Positions 1-9,818 of a stretch of 64,000 bases of DNA are shown one piece after another. The notes under the pieces are model-generated. The model was not told the origin of the DNA. It did no database searches and saw nothing but the letters and a program-made list of their open reading frames with translations. The number at the start of each line of letters is the position of its first letter. Position 1 is the first letter of the stretch. A program made the position numbers and the translations under genes. The stretch is from Daejeonella sp. H1SJ63 (GTDB taxonomy: Bacteria; Bacteroidota; Bacteroidia; Sphingobacteriales; Sphingobacteriaceae). The DNA lies in contig NZ_JARKMZ010000028.1 in the NCBI RefSeq assembly GCF_029360775.1, positions 372,001 to 436,000 of the forward strand, read 5' to 3'.

Positions 1-951
1 AAAATCCTGAGGATGAATATTGATGGTTCTGTGCCGGCTGATAATCCGATGAAGGGTAATCTGGTTTGGGCATGGGGGTTCCGTAATATTCAGGGCATGG
101 TTTTTTCTAAAAGCGGACTTTTATATACATCTGAGCATGGTGATGCAAATGATGATGAAATCAATCTGATTCAAAAAACCAGAAACTATGGCTGGCCAAC
201 AGTTCAGGGTTTTGCTGAAAGTGTTGAAGAAAGCAGTTTTAAAGGGCTGCATCAGACTGTGGATCCATTGAAAGCATGGACTCCGACAATTGGTCCTGCC
301 GGGCTTGATTATTACGCTTCAGATAAGATTCCGGAAATGAAAAACTCCTTGCTTCTTGTAACATTAAAAGGGAAAAGTTTAAGGTCTTTGAAACTTTCTG
401 CCGACGGGAAGCAGATTCTGAGTGAAAGCATATTTTTTGAGAATAAATTCGGCCGCGTCCGCGACCTGTGTGTTTCTCCTGCAGGAGATATTTATATTTC
501 TACCAGTAACCGCGACTGGAATCCTGTTGCAGGTTTTCCAATGCCTGAAGATGATAGGATTATTAAGATTTCAAAACTTAGTAAATCTGATCCTCAGAAT
601 TCCCTTTCCTCTATGCCTCCGGGATCTAAACCGGCGGCACTTTATCAGCAATATTGTGCTTCATGTCACAAAGATGATGGTATGGGAGTAAAGGGCGTGT
701 TTCCTCCATTACAGGGTTCGCAAACAGTAGTTATAAATCCGAAGGTTTTAATCAGGAAAGTGTTGACCGGTTCATCCGGGCCGGCAACAATCAACGGAGT
801 GAATTATGAGGCCCAAATGCCATCATTTGCATTTCTTAAAGACGAAGATATGCTTGAGATTTTAGGCTATGTTCGTTCTCTGGGCTCAAATCATGCAATT
901 CCAATTAAACCTGAGACTGTAAAAGAAGTAAGAGCTTCACTGAATAATTAA
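1..951 (+). CDS. PQQ-type sugar dehydrogenase fused to cytochrome c (5' partial)
   Basis: The reading frame is open from base 1, so the N-terminus lies outside the window. The visible first two thirds resemble the C-terminal blades of a glucose/sorbosone dehydrogenase propeller (AWGFRNIQGM, then SEHGDANDDEIN, typical of the PQQ/Ca-binding face). A short linker leads to a cytochrome c domain with haem site CASCH and a likely Met ligand in QMPSF. Family knowledge: such proteins oxidise aldoses in the periplasm and pass electrons to cytochrome c. A second protein of this architecture lies at 16025-17794. Substrate unknown; the dehydrogenase call is firm at family level only. Confidence 0.85.
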   Translation, partial: KILRMNIDGSVPADNPMKGNLVWAWGFRNIQGMVFSKSGLLYTSEHGDANDDEINLIQKTRNYGWPTVQGFAESVEESSFKGLHQTVDPLKAWTPTIGPAGLDYYASDKIPEMKNSLLLVTLKGKSLRSLKLSADGKQILSESIFFENKFGRVRDLCVSPAGDIYISTSNRDWNPVAGFPMPEDDRIIKISKLSKSDPQNSLSSMPPGSKPAALYQQYCASCHKDDGMGVKGVFPPLQGSQTVVINPKVLIRKVLTGSSGPATINGVNYEAQMPSFAFLKDEDMLEILGYVRSLGSNHAIPIKPETVKEVRASLNN

Positions 952-974
952 TCTAAACATTTTAATTTTTTTCC

Positions 975-2930
975 TTGAAACTAATCCGTATTATTCTTTT
1001 ATTAAGCTGTTCTGTTCTTTCTTTAAATGCTCAGAATATTAAGGGGCGTTTAACTAATCTTGGGCCGCAAATTTATGCTTCTGTTATTCAGGGAAGTACT
1101 TTCCTGCAGGATAAAAATGGTCGTCAGCTTGTTTATACGGTAGTCAGGGGCAATCCGGCCCGATTGCTTGCATATACCATTGATACCCGCCAAATGGTAT
1201 TGAATGAGGCTCTTCCAGGTACAGATGGTGCATGGGATATGGCTGTTTCTTCAGATGGATGGCTTTATGTTCCGGGAGCAAAAGGTATGCTTTACAGACA
1301 TATGCCGGGTACAGAAACTGTTGAAAATCTCGGTCTGGTATTGCCTGAGCAAACAACAGTATGGAATCTGGCGGCTGGTAAGAACGGTGAGATGTTTGGA
1401 GCTACCTATCCCGGATGCCGCGTATTCCGTTATCACCCCAATGATGGCTTTGCAGATATTGGAAAGGGACCGTTAGTTGAAACTGAGAATTATGTCAGAA
1501 GTCTGGCTTATTATGAAAAGACCGGGAAATTATATGCCGGCGTAGGATCGCATGCAGAACTTATTGAGCTGGATCCGAAAACCGGGTCAAAAAAGTCAAT
1601 TCTTCCTCAGGAATTTAAGAATAAGGAGTTTGTTTACAGTATTGAGATCATTAAAGGTTCTTCGGGTGCTGACAGAATGCTCACATTAATCACTAATGGC
1701 AGCTTTACACTGGTTTATAATCTTCAAACCGGGAAGTTTGATTATCAGATTGATGAAATGGATATGAAAGCCCTTAGTCAGGAAAATGAGAATGGCAGGA
1801 TGTATTATACTTTCAAATCCGGTTTGTACAGCCGTGATCTGGCGAAACCGCAGCAAGCACCGGTAAAGCACTATGATGAAGCCGGATCAGCAAATGCGAT
1901 GCTAATCAGGAAAGAAAAACTTTATATTCTGAATTCAGATGCAGTTCTTTTGGTGAAAGATCTGAAAAGTGGGAAAGTGGAGACACATAAACTGGAAATA
2001 CCGGGTCAGCCAATAACTATTCAAAGTATTATGAAGGGGCCGGATGGCAGGATATGGTCGGGCGGATATCTTGCCGGAGGACATGCAGCCTACGATCCTA
2101 AGGCCAATAAATTAACGGCATATCCCGGCCTGCATCAAACAGAGGGAATGACCGTTAAGGATCAGTTTATTTATTTCGGAATTTACCCCAAAGGACATAT
2201 GTATGAGTATGATACCAGAAAGGAATGGGATGTCAAAAAATCTAATCCCCGTTTTTTAGGGCAAATTCATGATCAAAGTCGCCCGTTTGCAGTTCTCAAT
2301 GAGAAGCTAAGCGGAAAAATATTTTTTGGCATGGTTCCCGAATATGGTAAACTGGGTGGAGCTTTGGTGAGTTATGATCCTTTCAAAAAGGAGTTGAAAT
2401 CCTATGGTACTGTTATTCAGGATCAATCTATAGTTAGTTTGGTTGCATCAAAAGGTGTGGTTTGGGGTGGTACAAGCGTTTCGGGCGGATTGGGTGTTAT
2501 GCACTCAACTAAAGAAGCTAAATTGTTTTCGTGGGATGTTCAAAAGGGACAGAAAACTGATGAAATTGTGCCTGTAGAAGGTGCATATGCAATTACCAGT
2601 TTGATTCAGGGGCCGGATGGAAATATATGGGGAATGGCTGGAGGTACTCTTTTTGTTTTTGATCCGCTTAATAAAAAGGTTTTGCGAAAAAAGGAAATTT
2701 ACCCAACACGTGCATTGAAGAGTCATGTCTGGAGGGATGCATTTCTGATTTTACATCCATCCGGAATGATTTATGGAACCGGAGGTAGTCAGCTGTTCAG
2801 GGTTAATCCTTTAACAATGGATTTTGAGATTCTGGAGAAGCCTGCCAGTTTACTGGCTATGGATGATCAGGGCATGCTTTATTTCCATCGATCAGCAGAA
2901 TTATGGCAGTATGATCCTGGTACTGAATGA
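975..2930 (+). CDS. exported beta-propeller protein, function unknown
   Basis: This is a 651-residue protein with a Sec signal peptide ending at LNAQ. It is built of repeated blades with motifs such as DGAWDMAVSSDGWLYV, GPDGRIWSGG and GPDGNIWGMA, like PQQ/WD40-type propellers or bacterial sugar-lactone lyases. The first in-frame start that keeps the signal peptide is TTG at 975; no ATG serves. It begins 23 bases after the sugar dehydrogenase stop and probably shares its transcript. No catalytic motif can be assigned. It could be a periplasmic binding or lyase partner of the dehydrogenase, which is inference from position alone. Confidence 0.7.
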   Translation: MKLIRIILLLSCSVLSLNAQNIKGRLTNLGPQIYASVIQGSTFLQDKNGRQLVYTVVRGNPARLLAYTIDTRQMVLNEALPGTDGAWDMAVSSDGWLYVPGAKGMLYRHMPGTETVENLGLVLPEQTTVWNLAAGKNGEMFGATYPGCRVFRYHPNDGFADIGKGPLVETENYVRSLAYYEKTGKLYAGVGSHAELIELDPKTGSKKSILPQEFKNKEFVYSIEIIKGSSGADRMLTLITNGSFTLVYNLQTGKFDYQIDEMDMKALSQENENGRMYYTFKSGLYSRDLAKPQQAPVKHYDEAGSANAMLIRKEKLYILNSDAVLLVKDLKSGKVETHKLEIPGQPITIQSIMKGPDGRIWSGGYLAGGHAAYDPKANKLTAYPGLHQTEGMTVKDQFIYFGIYPKGHMYEYDTRKEWDVKKSNPRFLGQIHDQSRPFAVLNEKLSGKIFFGMVPEYGKLGGALVSYDPFKKELKSYGTVIQDQSIVSLVASKGVVWGGTSVSGGLGVMHSTKEAKLFSWDVQKGQKTDEIVPVEGAYAITSLIQGPDGNIWGMAGGTLFVFDPLNKKVLRKKEIYPTRALKSHVWRDAFLILHPSGMIYGTGGSQLFRVNPLTMDFEILEKPASLLAMDDQGMLYFHRSAELWQYDPGTE

Positions 2931-2964
2931 TCAGGGTATGAAAATTTGAAAGCCTGATTTTTTT
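2930..2964 (+). terminator. probable intrinsic terminator
   Basis: A short stem (ATCAGG with CCTGAT) is followed directly by a run of T at the end of the propeller gene. It separates that gene from the Nramp gene. Confidence 0.5.
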
Positions 2965-3034
2965 ACCTATTATTAAAGAAACTAAACTATGATCATATTA
3001 GCTTTATCATTACTGACCAAATTCATCAATTAAA

Positions 3035-4297
3035 ATGAGCAAAAAGAGTGTATTTAAAAAATTTGCACGTTTTTGGAAGAAACTTGGTCCCGGACTGATT
3101 ACAGGTGCCAGTGATGATGATCCATCAGGAATAGCTACATATTCACAAGCCGGCGCGCAATATGGCCTGTCAACGCTCTGGACTGCTTTGATAACGTTTC
3201 CATTGATGGCTGCAATACAGGAAATGTGTGCCCGTATAGGCTATGTGACGGGGAAAGGCTTAACGGGGACCCTGAGAGATCATTATTCCAGACCTGTATT
3301 ATACCTCATGGTTATGTTTAGCTTCCCGGCTATTATCATGAATATCGGTGCTGATATTGCAAGTATGGGAGCGGTTGGTAATCTGCTTTTTCCCTCTGTT
3401 AATGCCGGATATTTCAGTGTTGGCTTCACGGTACTGCTGTTGGTACTGATTATTTATCTTCCTTATCGAAAGTTTGCATCCACACTTAAATATCTTTGTG
3501 CGGTGTTGCTGGTCTATTTAATCGTGCCGTTTTTATACAAGCAGGATTGGATTACAATTTTAAAGGGAACAGTAATTCCTTCGATTACTTTCGATAAAGA
3601 TTTTATTAGTATTCTGGTAGGTATTCTGGGTACTACTATTTCTCCATACCTTTTCTTCTGGCAGGCAACGATGGTTGCTGAAGACAGAAATCATAAGAGA
3701 AAGATTATTGTGGATAAGAAGATCATGGAGGAGATAAAGCAGGATGTTGATTTTGGTATGCTATTCTCAAATGTGGTCATGTTTTTTATTATTCTGACTT
3801 CAGGTACTGTTTTATTTAATGGGGGAATACATCATATCGAAACTGTTGAACAGGCAGCACAGGCTTTAAGACCATTGGCCGGTGATTCAGCTTATTTGCT
3901 GTTTGCTCTTGGAGTTTTGGGAACGGGCTTGCTTGCAGTCCCGGTACTTTGCGGTGCATTATCTTATATTGTGACCGAGACTTTCGGCTGGCAAAGAGGA
4001 ATGGATAAAAAGTTTCATCAGGCAAAGGCATTTTATCTGATTACTGCAGTTTCACTTTTACTTGGCCTGATGATGAATTATGTAGGGATATCCCCTATAA
4101 AAGCACTGATATGGTCTGCTATTTTGTACGGACTGACAGCCCCCGTTATGATCGCAATTATTCTGCATATTGCTAATAATAAGCTGGTTATGGGTGATTT
4201 TACCAATAATAAATTATCTAATTTTCTTGGTTCGGCGGCACTGATATTGATGAGTATTGCTGCAGTGATTCTGATATACCTTCAGATCTTTGACTGA
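3035..4297 (+). CDS. divergent Nramp-family divalent metal transporter
   Basis: This 420-residue, roughly eleven-helix membrane protein matches the Nramp family along its length (GPGLITGASDDDPSG at the start of helix 1). The metal-site motifs differ from classical Mn/Fe transporters. The helix 1 DPGN motif reads DPSG (Asp29, Gly32), and the helix 6 A/MPH motif reads SPY at residues 203-205, so the metal-selecting Met is a Ser. Family knowledge: losing that Met relaxes discrimination against Mg or Ca, as in Nramp-related Mg transporters. It is a single gene between the dehydrogenase and the AGE operon. The substrate metal is uncertain. Confidence 0.8.
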   Translation: MSKKSVFKKFARFWKKLGPGLITGASDDDPSGIATYSQAGAQYGLSTLWTALITFPLMAAIQEMCARIGYVTGKGLTGTLRDHYSRPVLYLMVMFSFPAIIMNIGADIASMGAVGNLLFPSVNAGYFSVGFTVLLLVLIIYLPYRKFASTLKYLCAVLLVYLIVPFLYKQDWITILKGTVIPSITFDKDFISILVGILGTTISPYLFFWQATMVAEDRNHKRKIIVDKKIMEEIKQDVDFGMLFSNVVMFFIILTSGTVLFNGGIHHIETVEQAAQALRPLAGDSAYLLFALGVLGTGLLAVPVLCGALSYIVTETFGWQRGMDKKFHQAKAFYLITAVSLLLGLMMNYVGISPIKALIWSAILYGLTAPVMIAIILHIANNKLVMGDFTNNKLSNFLGSAALILMSIAAVILIYLQIFD

Positions 4298-4434
4298 TTT
4301 TCTGAATAATCAAGCAGAGGATACAGTAATTATACTCAATGTATGGTATACAATTGGTTTTTCTTGTTAATTTTCTATTAATTAGAGGAACAACAGACTT
4401 TCTGAAAGAAGTTTTAAATCTCTAAGCTAACCCA

Positions 4435-5613
4435 ATGAATTACAGGCAATACGCAGAAAAATACCAGGATAACCTAATAAAAGATGTTATTCCTTTTTGG
4501 TTGAAGAACTCCGGAGATAAAGAATTTGGGGGTTTTTTTACTTGTCTTGACAGAAATGGGAAGGTATTTGATACTGATAAATTTGCCTGGCTTCAGTTCA
4601 GACAGGTTTGGTGTTTCAGTATGCTTTACAACCAGGTAGAGCAGAAAAAAGAATGGCTTGATTTCGCCATTCAGGGTGCTGAATTTATGAAGAATCATGG
4701 CCGGGATAGTGAGGGTAATTTCTACTTTTCGCTTACACGTGAGGGGCAAGCCCTGATTCAGCCTTATAATATATTTTCAGACTGTTTTGCAGCAATGGCA
4801 TATGCTCAGCTTTACCGGGCAACAGGTACTGAGGAGTACGCTCAGCTTGCCATAAATACATTTAATAATATTCTCAGAAAGCGGGATAATCCTAAAGGTC
4901 ACTATAATAAAGCCTATCCCGGTACAAGACCACTTCAGGGATTTTCATTGCCAATGATTCTCTGTAATCTGGTTCTGGAACTGGAACATCTGCTGGATAA
5001 GGATCTGATCGAACAGACGATTGATGATGGAATTTACTCCGTAATGGAGGTTTTTTATCAGAAAGATCTTGGAATTATTCTTGAAAATGTGATGCCTGAT
5101 GGCTCTTTCTCAGATTCATTTGAAGGCCGTTTGGTTAATCCGGGGCATGGATTGGAGTCGATGTGGTTTATCATGGATATTGCCGAACGCAGAAATGATC
5201 AGGCATTGATTAAAAAGGCTGTAGATGTAAGTATTAATATTCTGGAATATGGCTGGGACAAGGAGTATGAAGGTATTTTATACTTTATGGACGTTAAAGG
5301 TCATCCGCCGCAACAGTTGGAATGGGATCAGAAATTATGGTGGGTGCATATGGAGACTTTGATCACTCTCCTTAAAGGGTTTTATCATACCGGAGATCAG
5401 CGCTGCTGGAACTGGTTTGAGAAGGTTCATAAATATACCTGGGATCACTTTCCGGATGCAGAAATGGGAGAATGGTATGGTTATCTGAACCGGCGTGGAG
5501 AAGTACTGCTTCCTTTAAAGGGAGGCAAATGGAAAGGATGTTTTCATGTTCCGAGAGGCTTATACCAATGCTGGAAGACTTTGGAGAAAATCGAAACAAA
5601 ATATTCAAGATAA
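4435..5613 (+). CDS. AGE-family sugar 2-epimerase (N-acylglucosamine 2-epimerase-like), cytosolic
   Basis: This 392-residue protein has no signal peptide and shows the alpha/alpha-barrel AGE signatures: GGFFTCLDR near the N-terminus, [10 protein letters not shown] holding a catalytic-region His, and KGCFHVPR near the C-terminus. Family members interconvert N-acetylmannosamine and N-acetylglucosamine, or mannose and glucose, or cellobiose derivatives. It precedes a FucP-type permease by 64 bases and a sialidase-like gene follows, so the N-acetylmannosamine step of sialic acid use is the best guess. It differs from the two Tat-exported AGE proteins at 42941 and 44287 in lacking an export signal. 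Confidence 0.85.
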   Translation: MNYRQYAEKYQDNLIKDVIPFWLKNSGDKEFGGFFTCLDRNGKVFDTDKFAWLQFRQVWCFSMLYNQVEQKKEWLDFAIQGAEFMKNHGRDSEGNFYFSLTREGQALIQPYNIFSDCFAAMAYAQLYRATGTEEYAQLAINTFNNILRKRDNPKGHYNKAYPGTRPLQGFSLPMILCNLVLELEHLLDKDLIEQTIDDGIYSVMEVFYQKDLGIILENVMPDGSFSDSFEGRLVNPGHGLESMWFIMDIAERRNDQALIKKAVDVSINILEYGWDKEYEGILYFMDVKGHPPQQLEWDQKLWWVHMETLITLLKGFYHTGDQRCWNWFEKVHKYTWDHFPDAEMGEWYGYLNRRGEVLLPLKGGKWKGCFHVPRGLYQCWKTLEKIETKYSR

Positions 5614-5677
5614 CCCTGGCAATTTGGCTTAAAGTCAAAAGCTTAAAGCCGAAAGCAATAACGAAAAGAAAACATAT

Positions 5678-6925
5678 ATGGCAAATATACCTTTACAGAA
5701 CACGGTAATCTCTGATCAGGAGAATGCCGGACAGAATTACATGCCCGCCCTCATTTCGCTGGCGGTATTGTATTTTATGAACGGGTTCATTACCTGTCTG
5801 AATGATACTCTTGTGCCATTTTTTAAGGAAGGATTTACTCTAAGCTATGCAGATTCATCTCTGGTGCAGTTTTATTTTTTCCTAACCTACGGGCTTATGT
5901 CTTTCCCTGCCGGAATGATCGTTGAAAAGATAGGGTATAAGAATGGAATGGTTCTTGGATTTGCTATTGCAGCAATTGGAGCTTTGTTATTCTATCCTGC
6001 TGCAGATATGCACCTCTACTATTTATTTCTTGCAGCTTTATTTGTTCTGGCTATCGGTATAGTGGTACTTCAGGTTGCGTCCAATCCCTATATCACGGCA
6101 CTTGGCCCTGCAAAAACAGCTTCTTCCCGGCTTACCCTTATTCAGGCTGTAGGCTCTATCGGAACGACTGTTGCGCCTATTTTCGGAGCACATTTTATCT
6201 TGTCAAAATTGCAGGAATCAGATACCTCAAGTGATGCGGTAAAATATCCTTATCTGGGAATTGCTGCTTTACTGATTTGCATAGCCCTGGTAGTTTATAA
6301 TTTAAAACTGCCAAAAATCAGTACAGGTACAGAAGGCTTTCAGGCCAGTCCGGAAGAAAGAATCAGCATCTTCTCTTTCCGTAACCTTAATTTTGGAGCC
6401 TGGGCAATCTTCGCTTATGTCGGGGCAGAAGTTTCAATAGGAACTTTCCTGACCAATTATATTGCCGATACATTAAGTGTGGGTGTTGAACAGGCTAATT
6501 CTTATGTTTCTTATTATTGGGGAGGTATGCTTGTTGGCCGTCTGCTTGGTTCCTTCCTGCTAAAAACTATCAGGCCTTCATTTGTGCTGACAGTTTGTGC
6601 TGCTGCAGCGATTCTTCTGCTTGTTCTTTCTGTAAGTTCTTCGGGATTATTCGCGATTTGGTCAATGATAGGGGTTGGCCTTTTTAACTCGGTGATGTTT
6701 GCTATTATTTTTTCACTTTCAGTACATGGTTTGGGTAAATATACCACTAAGGCTTCCGGTATTTTGTCAACAGCGATTGCCGGTGGTGCAATTGTATCCT
6801 TTTCACAAGGTTATATAAAGGATCATTCAACATGGGCAGTAGCTTTTATGATCCCCGTTCTTTGTTATTTATATATCGTTTTTTTTGGTGTTAACGGCTA
6901 TAAATCAAAAGCTGTGAGATTATGA
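5678..6925 (+). CDS. MFS sugar permease, FucP/GluP-type
   Basis: This 415-residue protein with about twelve hydrophobic helices resembles the fucose/glucose/galactose H+ symporter family used by Bacteroidota (LQVASNPYITALGP is the typical helix 4/5 loop). It sits between the AGE epimerase and a FAD oxidoreductase whose ATG overlaps its stop as ATGA, so the genes are likely translationally coupled. In Bacteroidota sialic acid loci a permease of this family imports the free sugar. The cargo is inferred from neighbours; N-acetylneuraminate, N-acetylmannosamine or another hexose derivative are all possible. Confidence 0.85.
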   Translation: MANIPLQNTVISDQENAGQNYMPALISLAVLYFMNGFITCLNDTLVPFFKEGFTLSYADSSLVQFYFFLTYGLMSFPAGMIVEKIGYKNGMVLGFAIAAIGALLFYPAADMHLYYLFLAALFVLAIGIVVLQVASNPYITALGPAKTASSRLTLIQAVGSIGTTVAPIFGAHFILSKLQESDTSSDAVKYPYLGIAALLICIALVVYNLKLPKISTGTEGFQASPEERISIFSFRNLNFGAWAIFAYVGAEVSIGTFLTNYIADTLSVGVEQANSYVSYYWGGMLVGRLLGSFLLKTIRPSFVLTVCAAAAILLLVLSVSSSGLFAIWSMIGVGLFNSVMFAIIFSLSVHGLGKYTTKASGILSTAIAGGAIVSFSQGYIKDHSTWAVAFMIPVLCYLYIVFFGVNGYKSKAVRL

Positions 6926-8634
6926 AAAGAAGAAATTTTATTGGTTTGACAGGGTTGGGAGCGACAGGATTAGCTTCAGGGGCACTTTCGGCATTCCCAT
7001 CTGATATATTTGCTTCGGCTTCCCGGAAGGATCTGAATGCATCTGAACTAAGAGCAACTCTGGTAATTGCCGGAGGAGGGATAGGTGGTTGCGCAGCTGC
7101 ATTATCGGCTTTACGTAATGGACTGGATGTGATTATGACTGAAGAAACCGAATGGATTGGCGGGCAGCTTACTTCACAGGGTGTACCACCTGATGAACAT
7201 TCCTGGATTGAAACTCATGGTGCCCCAAAATCTTATCGTGATTACAGAAATGCTGTCAGAGATTATTATAAAAAGAATTATCCGATAACTGCTGCTGCAA
7301 AATCCAGACAATATCTGAATCCGGGCAATGCGGTAGTTTCGGCTCTTTGTCATGAACCAAGGGTATCACTTGCAGTGTTGCATGATATGCTGGCACCCTT
7401 TATCAGTTCAGGTAAGCTGACATTACTTACTGAACATAAGATCCGCTCTGCAGAATATTCAGGAAATAAAGTGAAGGCCCTGAAGGCTCAGAGTCTCAGA
7501 AGCGGCCGCACTTATATTCTTAGCGGGATGTATTTTGTAGACGCTACAGAAACTGGTGAGCTACTCCCAATGACAGGTACTGAGTTTGTGATGGGCACAG
7601 AATCGCGTAATGAAACCCGTGAACTTCATGCCCCACTAAAGGCTGACCCTGATAACCAACAGGCATTTACGGTATGTTTTGCCATGGATTATGTGCCTGG
7701 GTCAAATAATGTTGGGGATAAACCGGTTGAATATGACTTCTGGCGTAATCTGACACCTAAAATGAACCCTGCCTGGTCGGGCAAATTACTGGATCTGAAT
7801 TATTCAAATCCCAAAACACTCGAAAAGAAAACACTGGGCTTTAATCCGAATGGAAGCCCTACCGATCCATACCTGAATCTCTGGAATTATCGACGCATAC
7901 TGGCAAAAGATAATTTTATGCCCGGAGCGTTCAGCGGAGATATTTGCACGGTTAACTGGCCTCAGAATGATTATACGTTAGGCAATCTGGTGGGTGTATC
8001 TCAAAAGGAATTTGATCATCATCTCGGACGGGCAAAGCAACTCAGCCTGTCATTATTTCACTGGCTGCAAACCGAAGCTCCCCGTCCGGATGGAAAGCAG
8101 GGATGGCCCGGACTTCGTTTGAGAAAAGATATCATGGGAACTGAAGATGGTATGGCAAAATATCCATATATCCGTGAATCAAGACGTATCAAAGCTATAT
8201 TTACAGTTTTGGAAGAGCATGTCGGGCTGGAAAACCGTATTCAGGTAGCAGGACCCGAGGCAGGAAAGAAAGCTGCTGATTTTTACGATAGTGTAGGTAT
8301 TGGTTACTACCATATTGATCTGCATCCAAGCAGTCGCGGCAACAATTATATCGATTTTGCATCTCTTCCTTTTCAGATCCCATTGGGCACTTTATTGCCG
8401 GTTCGTATGGAAAATCTTTTGCCTGCTAATAAGAATATCGGAACAACGCATATTACCAATGGCTGTTATCGTTTGCATCCTGTTGAATGGAGTATCGGCG
8501 AAGCAGTAGGCTTATTGGTTAGTTATTCTTTGAAAAAGCAGGTAATCCCTCAGAAAGTCAGGGAAGGGAAGCAATTACTGGAAGAGTTTCAGGAGTTTAT
8601 CGCCAAGCAGGGGATAGATACAAAGTGGAGGTAA
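6922..8634 (+). CDS. Tat-exported FAD-dependent oxidoreductase (FAD_oxidored family)
   Basis: The 570-residue product begins with a twin-arginine signal (MKRRNFIG then a small-residue hydrophobic stretch). A Rossmann FAD-binding motif follows at about residues 51-56 (GGGIGG), with EETEWIGGQLTSQGV typical of the PF12831-like family. The start overlaps the permease stop by 4 bases. Family knowledge: these proteins accompany sugar-degrading operons and are rarely characterised. Tat export fits a pre-folded FAD enzyme working in the periplasm. Its place suggests it oxidises the sugar or sugar acid handled by the epimerase and permease; this is inference. Confidence 0.8.
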   Translation: MKRRNFIGLTGLGATGLASGALSAFPSDIFASASRKDLNASELRATLVIAGGGIGGCAAALSALRNGLDVIMTEETEWIGGQLTSQGVPPDEHSWIETHGAPKSYRDYRNAVRDYYKKNYPITAAAKSRQYLNPGNAVVSALCHEPRVSLAVLHDMLAPFISSGKLTLLTEHKIRSAEYSGNKVKALKAQSLRSGRTYILSGMYFVDATETGELLPMTGTEFVMGTESRNETRELHAPLKADPDNQQAFTVCFAMDYVPGSNNVGDKPVEYDFWRNLTPKMNPAWSGKLLDLNYSNPKTLEKKTLGFNPNGSPTDPYLNLWNYRRILAKDNFMPGAFSGDICTVNWPQNDYTLGNLVGVSQKEFDHHLGRAKQLSLSLFHWLQTEAPRPDGKQGWPGLRLRKDIMGTEDGMAKYPYIRESRRIKAIFTVLEEHVGLENRIQVAGPEAGKKAADFYDSVGIGYYHIDLHPSSRGNNYIDFASLPFQIPLGTLLPVRMENLLPANKNIGTTHITNGCYRLHPVEWSIGEAVGLLVSYSLKKQVIPQKVREGKQLLEEFQEFIAKQGIDTKWR

Positions 8635-8719
8635 GTTGTAAGTAATAAATTTTGGATTGTGCTTTGTTTTTGAAGATAATCTTAATTAATGGACTTATTT
8701 ACAGGCAGAACAGATTGAT

Positions 8720-9760
8720 ATGAAAAGTTTGAGGCTCGCTGTATTTTTTATATTTCTATTATCATCGGGGTTTTTATCTGCGCAAAGTCAGTTTATAAAA
8801 GTCAGGGAGGAGTTGATTTTTCAGGATGCGCCATTTGCACAATGTCATGCATCTACCTTATTGGAAACCGGCAATAGAGATATTTTAGCTGCCTGGTTTG
8901 GCGGTTCTCATGAAGGGAACAGGGATGTGAAGGTCTGGACTGCAGTAAATCATAAAGGTAAATGGACTTCTCCGGTAGCTGTTGCGGATGGTAATTTTGC
9001 TGAACTTGGAACTTTTCCACTATGGAATCCTGTATTGTTTAAAAGTTCAGGGAATAAGCTTTTCCTGTTTTATAAGGCAGGACCTAATCCCAGAGAGTGG
9101 TGGGGAATGTATAAGGTGTCTGCTGATAATGGCAAAACCTGGTCTGAGGCTGTTCGTTTACCTGATGGTATTCTGGGGCCGATAAAAAATAAACCCATTC
9201 AGCTTTCTGATGGTACAATTCTTTCACCCTCAAGTACCGAAAGCTTAGAAAACTGGAAAGTTCATATTGAGCGTTCAACAGATCAGGGTAAAACATGGCA
9301 GAAGATACCGGTTGATCCGGAAACGGAGTTTGGTGTAATTCAACCCAGTATTCTGACATATCCGGATGGCCGGCTTCAGATTTTGTGCAGAAGTAAAGAG
9401 GGTAATGTAATAGAATCGTGGTCAGATGATCAGGGACTTAGCTGGACTAAAATGAAGCGAACTGAATTGCTCAATCCAAATTCAGGAACTGATGCAGTTA
9501 CATTGAAGGATGGATCTCAGTTAATTGTTTACAATCCATTGATTCCCGGAAAGGAATGGTTCAATGGTCGGTTCAAGTTAAATCTTGCAGGGTCAGAAGA
9601 TGGAGTAAACTGGAAAGATATTATGGTTCTTGAAAACGGAACTAAGGAAGAATATAGTTATCCTGCCATCATACAATCAAAAGATGGGAAGGTGCATATT
9701 AGCTATACTTTTGATCGTAAGAATATCAAGTATATCATTCTTAAAAACAAACGATTTTGA
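8720..9760 (+). CDS. exported BNR/Asp-box hydrolase, sialidase-like
   Basis: This 346-residue protein has a Sec signal peptide ending near LSAQ and a six-bladed propeller with Asp boxes (SADNGKTW, STDQGKTW, SDDQGLSW). It matches the BNR_2 sialidase-like group rather than classical GH33: the YRIP arginine motif seen in the protein at 26086 is replaced here by ASTLLE near the N-terminus. It probably cleaves or binds an acidic sugar outside the cell. It follows the FAD oxidoreductase by 85 bases on the same strand. A strict exo-sialidase call is unsafe; other Asp-box glycosidases have the same fold. Confidence 0.75.
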   Translation: MKSLRLAVFFIFLLSSGFLSAQSQFIKVREELIFQDAPFAQCHASTLLETGNRDILAAWFGGSHEGNRDVKVWTAVNHKGKWTSPVAVADGNFAELGTFPLWNPVLFKSSGNKLFLFYKAGPNPREWWGMYKVSADNGKTWSEAVRLPDGILGPIKNKPIQLSDGTILSPSSTESLENWKVHIERSTDQGKTWQKIPVDPETEFGVIQPSILTYPDGRLQILCRSKEGNVIESWSDDQGLSWTKMKRTELLNPNSGTDAVTLKDGSQLIVYNPLIPGKEWFNGRFKLNLAGSEDGVNWKDIMVLENGTKEEYSYPAIIQSKDGKVHISYTFDRKNIKYIILKNKRF

Positions 9761-9818
9761 GCAGAATTAATTCCGGTGAACAATTCGTTTACATAAGTTT
9801 TCAAATAATAAATAACCC

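Noticed and set aside
422-691. Open frame of 89 codons on the plus strand
   Set aside because: It lies wholly within the dehydrogenase-cytochrome c gene in another frame and has no family resemblance.
8720-9760. Firm GH33 sialidase for the BNR protein
   Set aside because: Asp boxes are present, but the YRIP arginine motif is not; it is called sialidase-like only.
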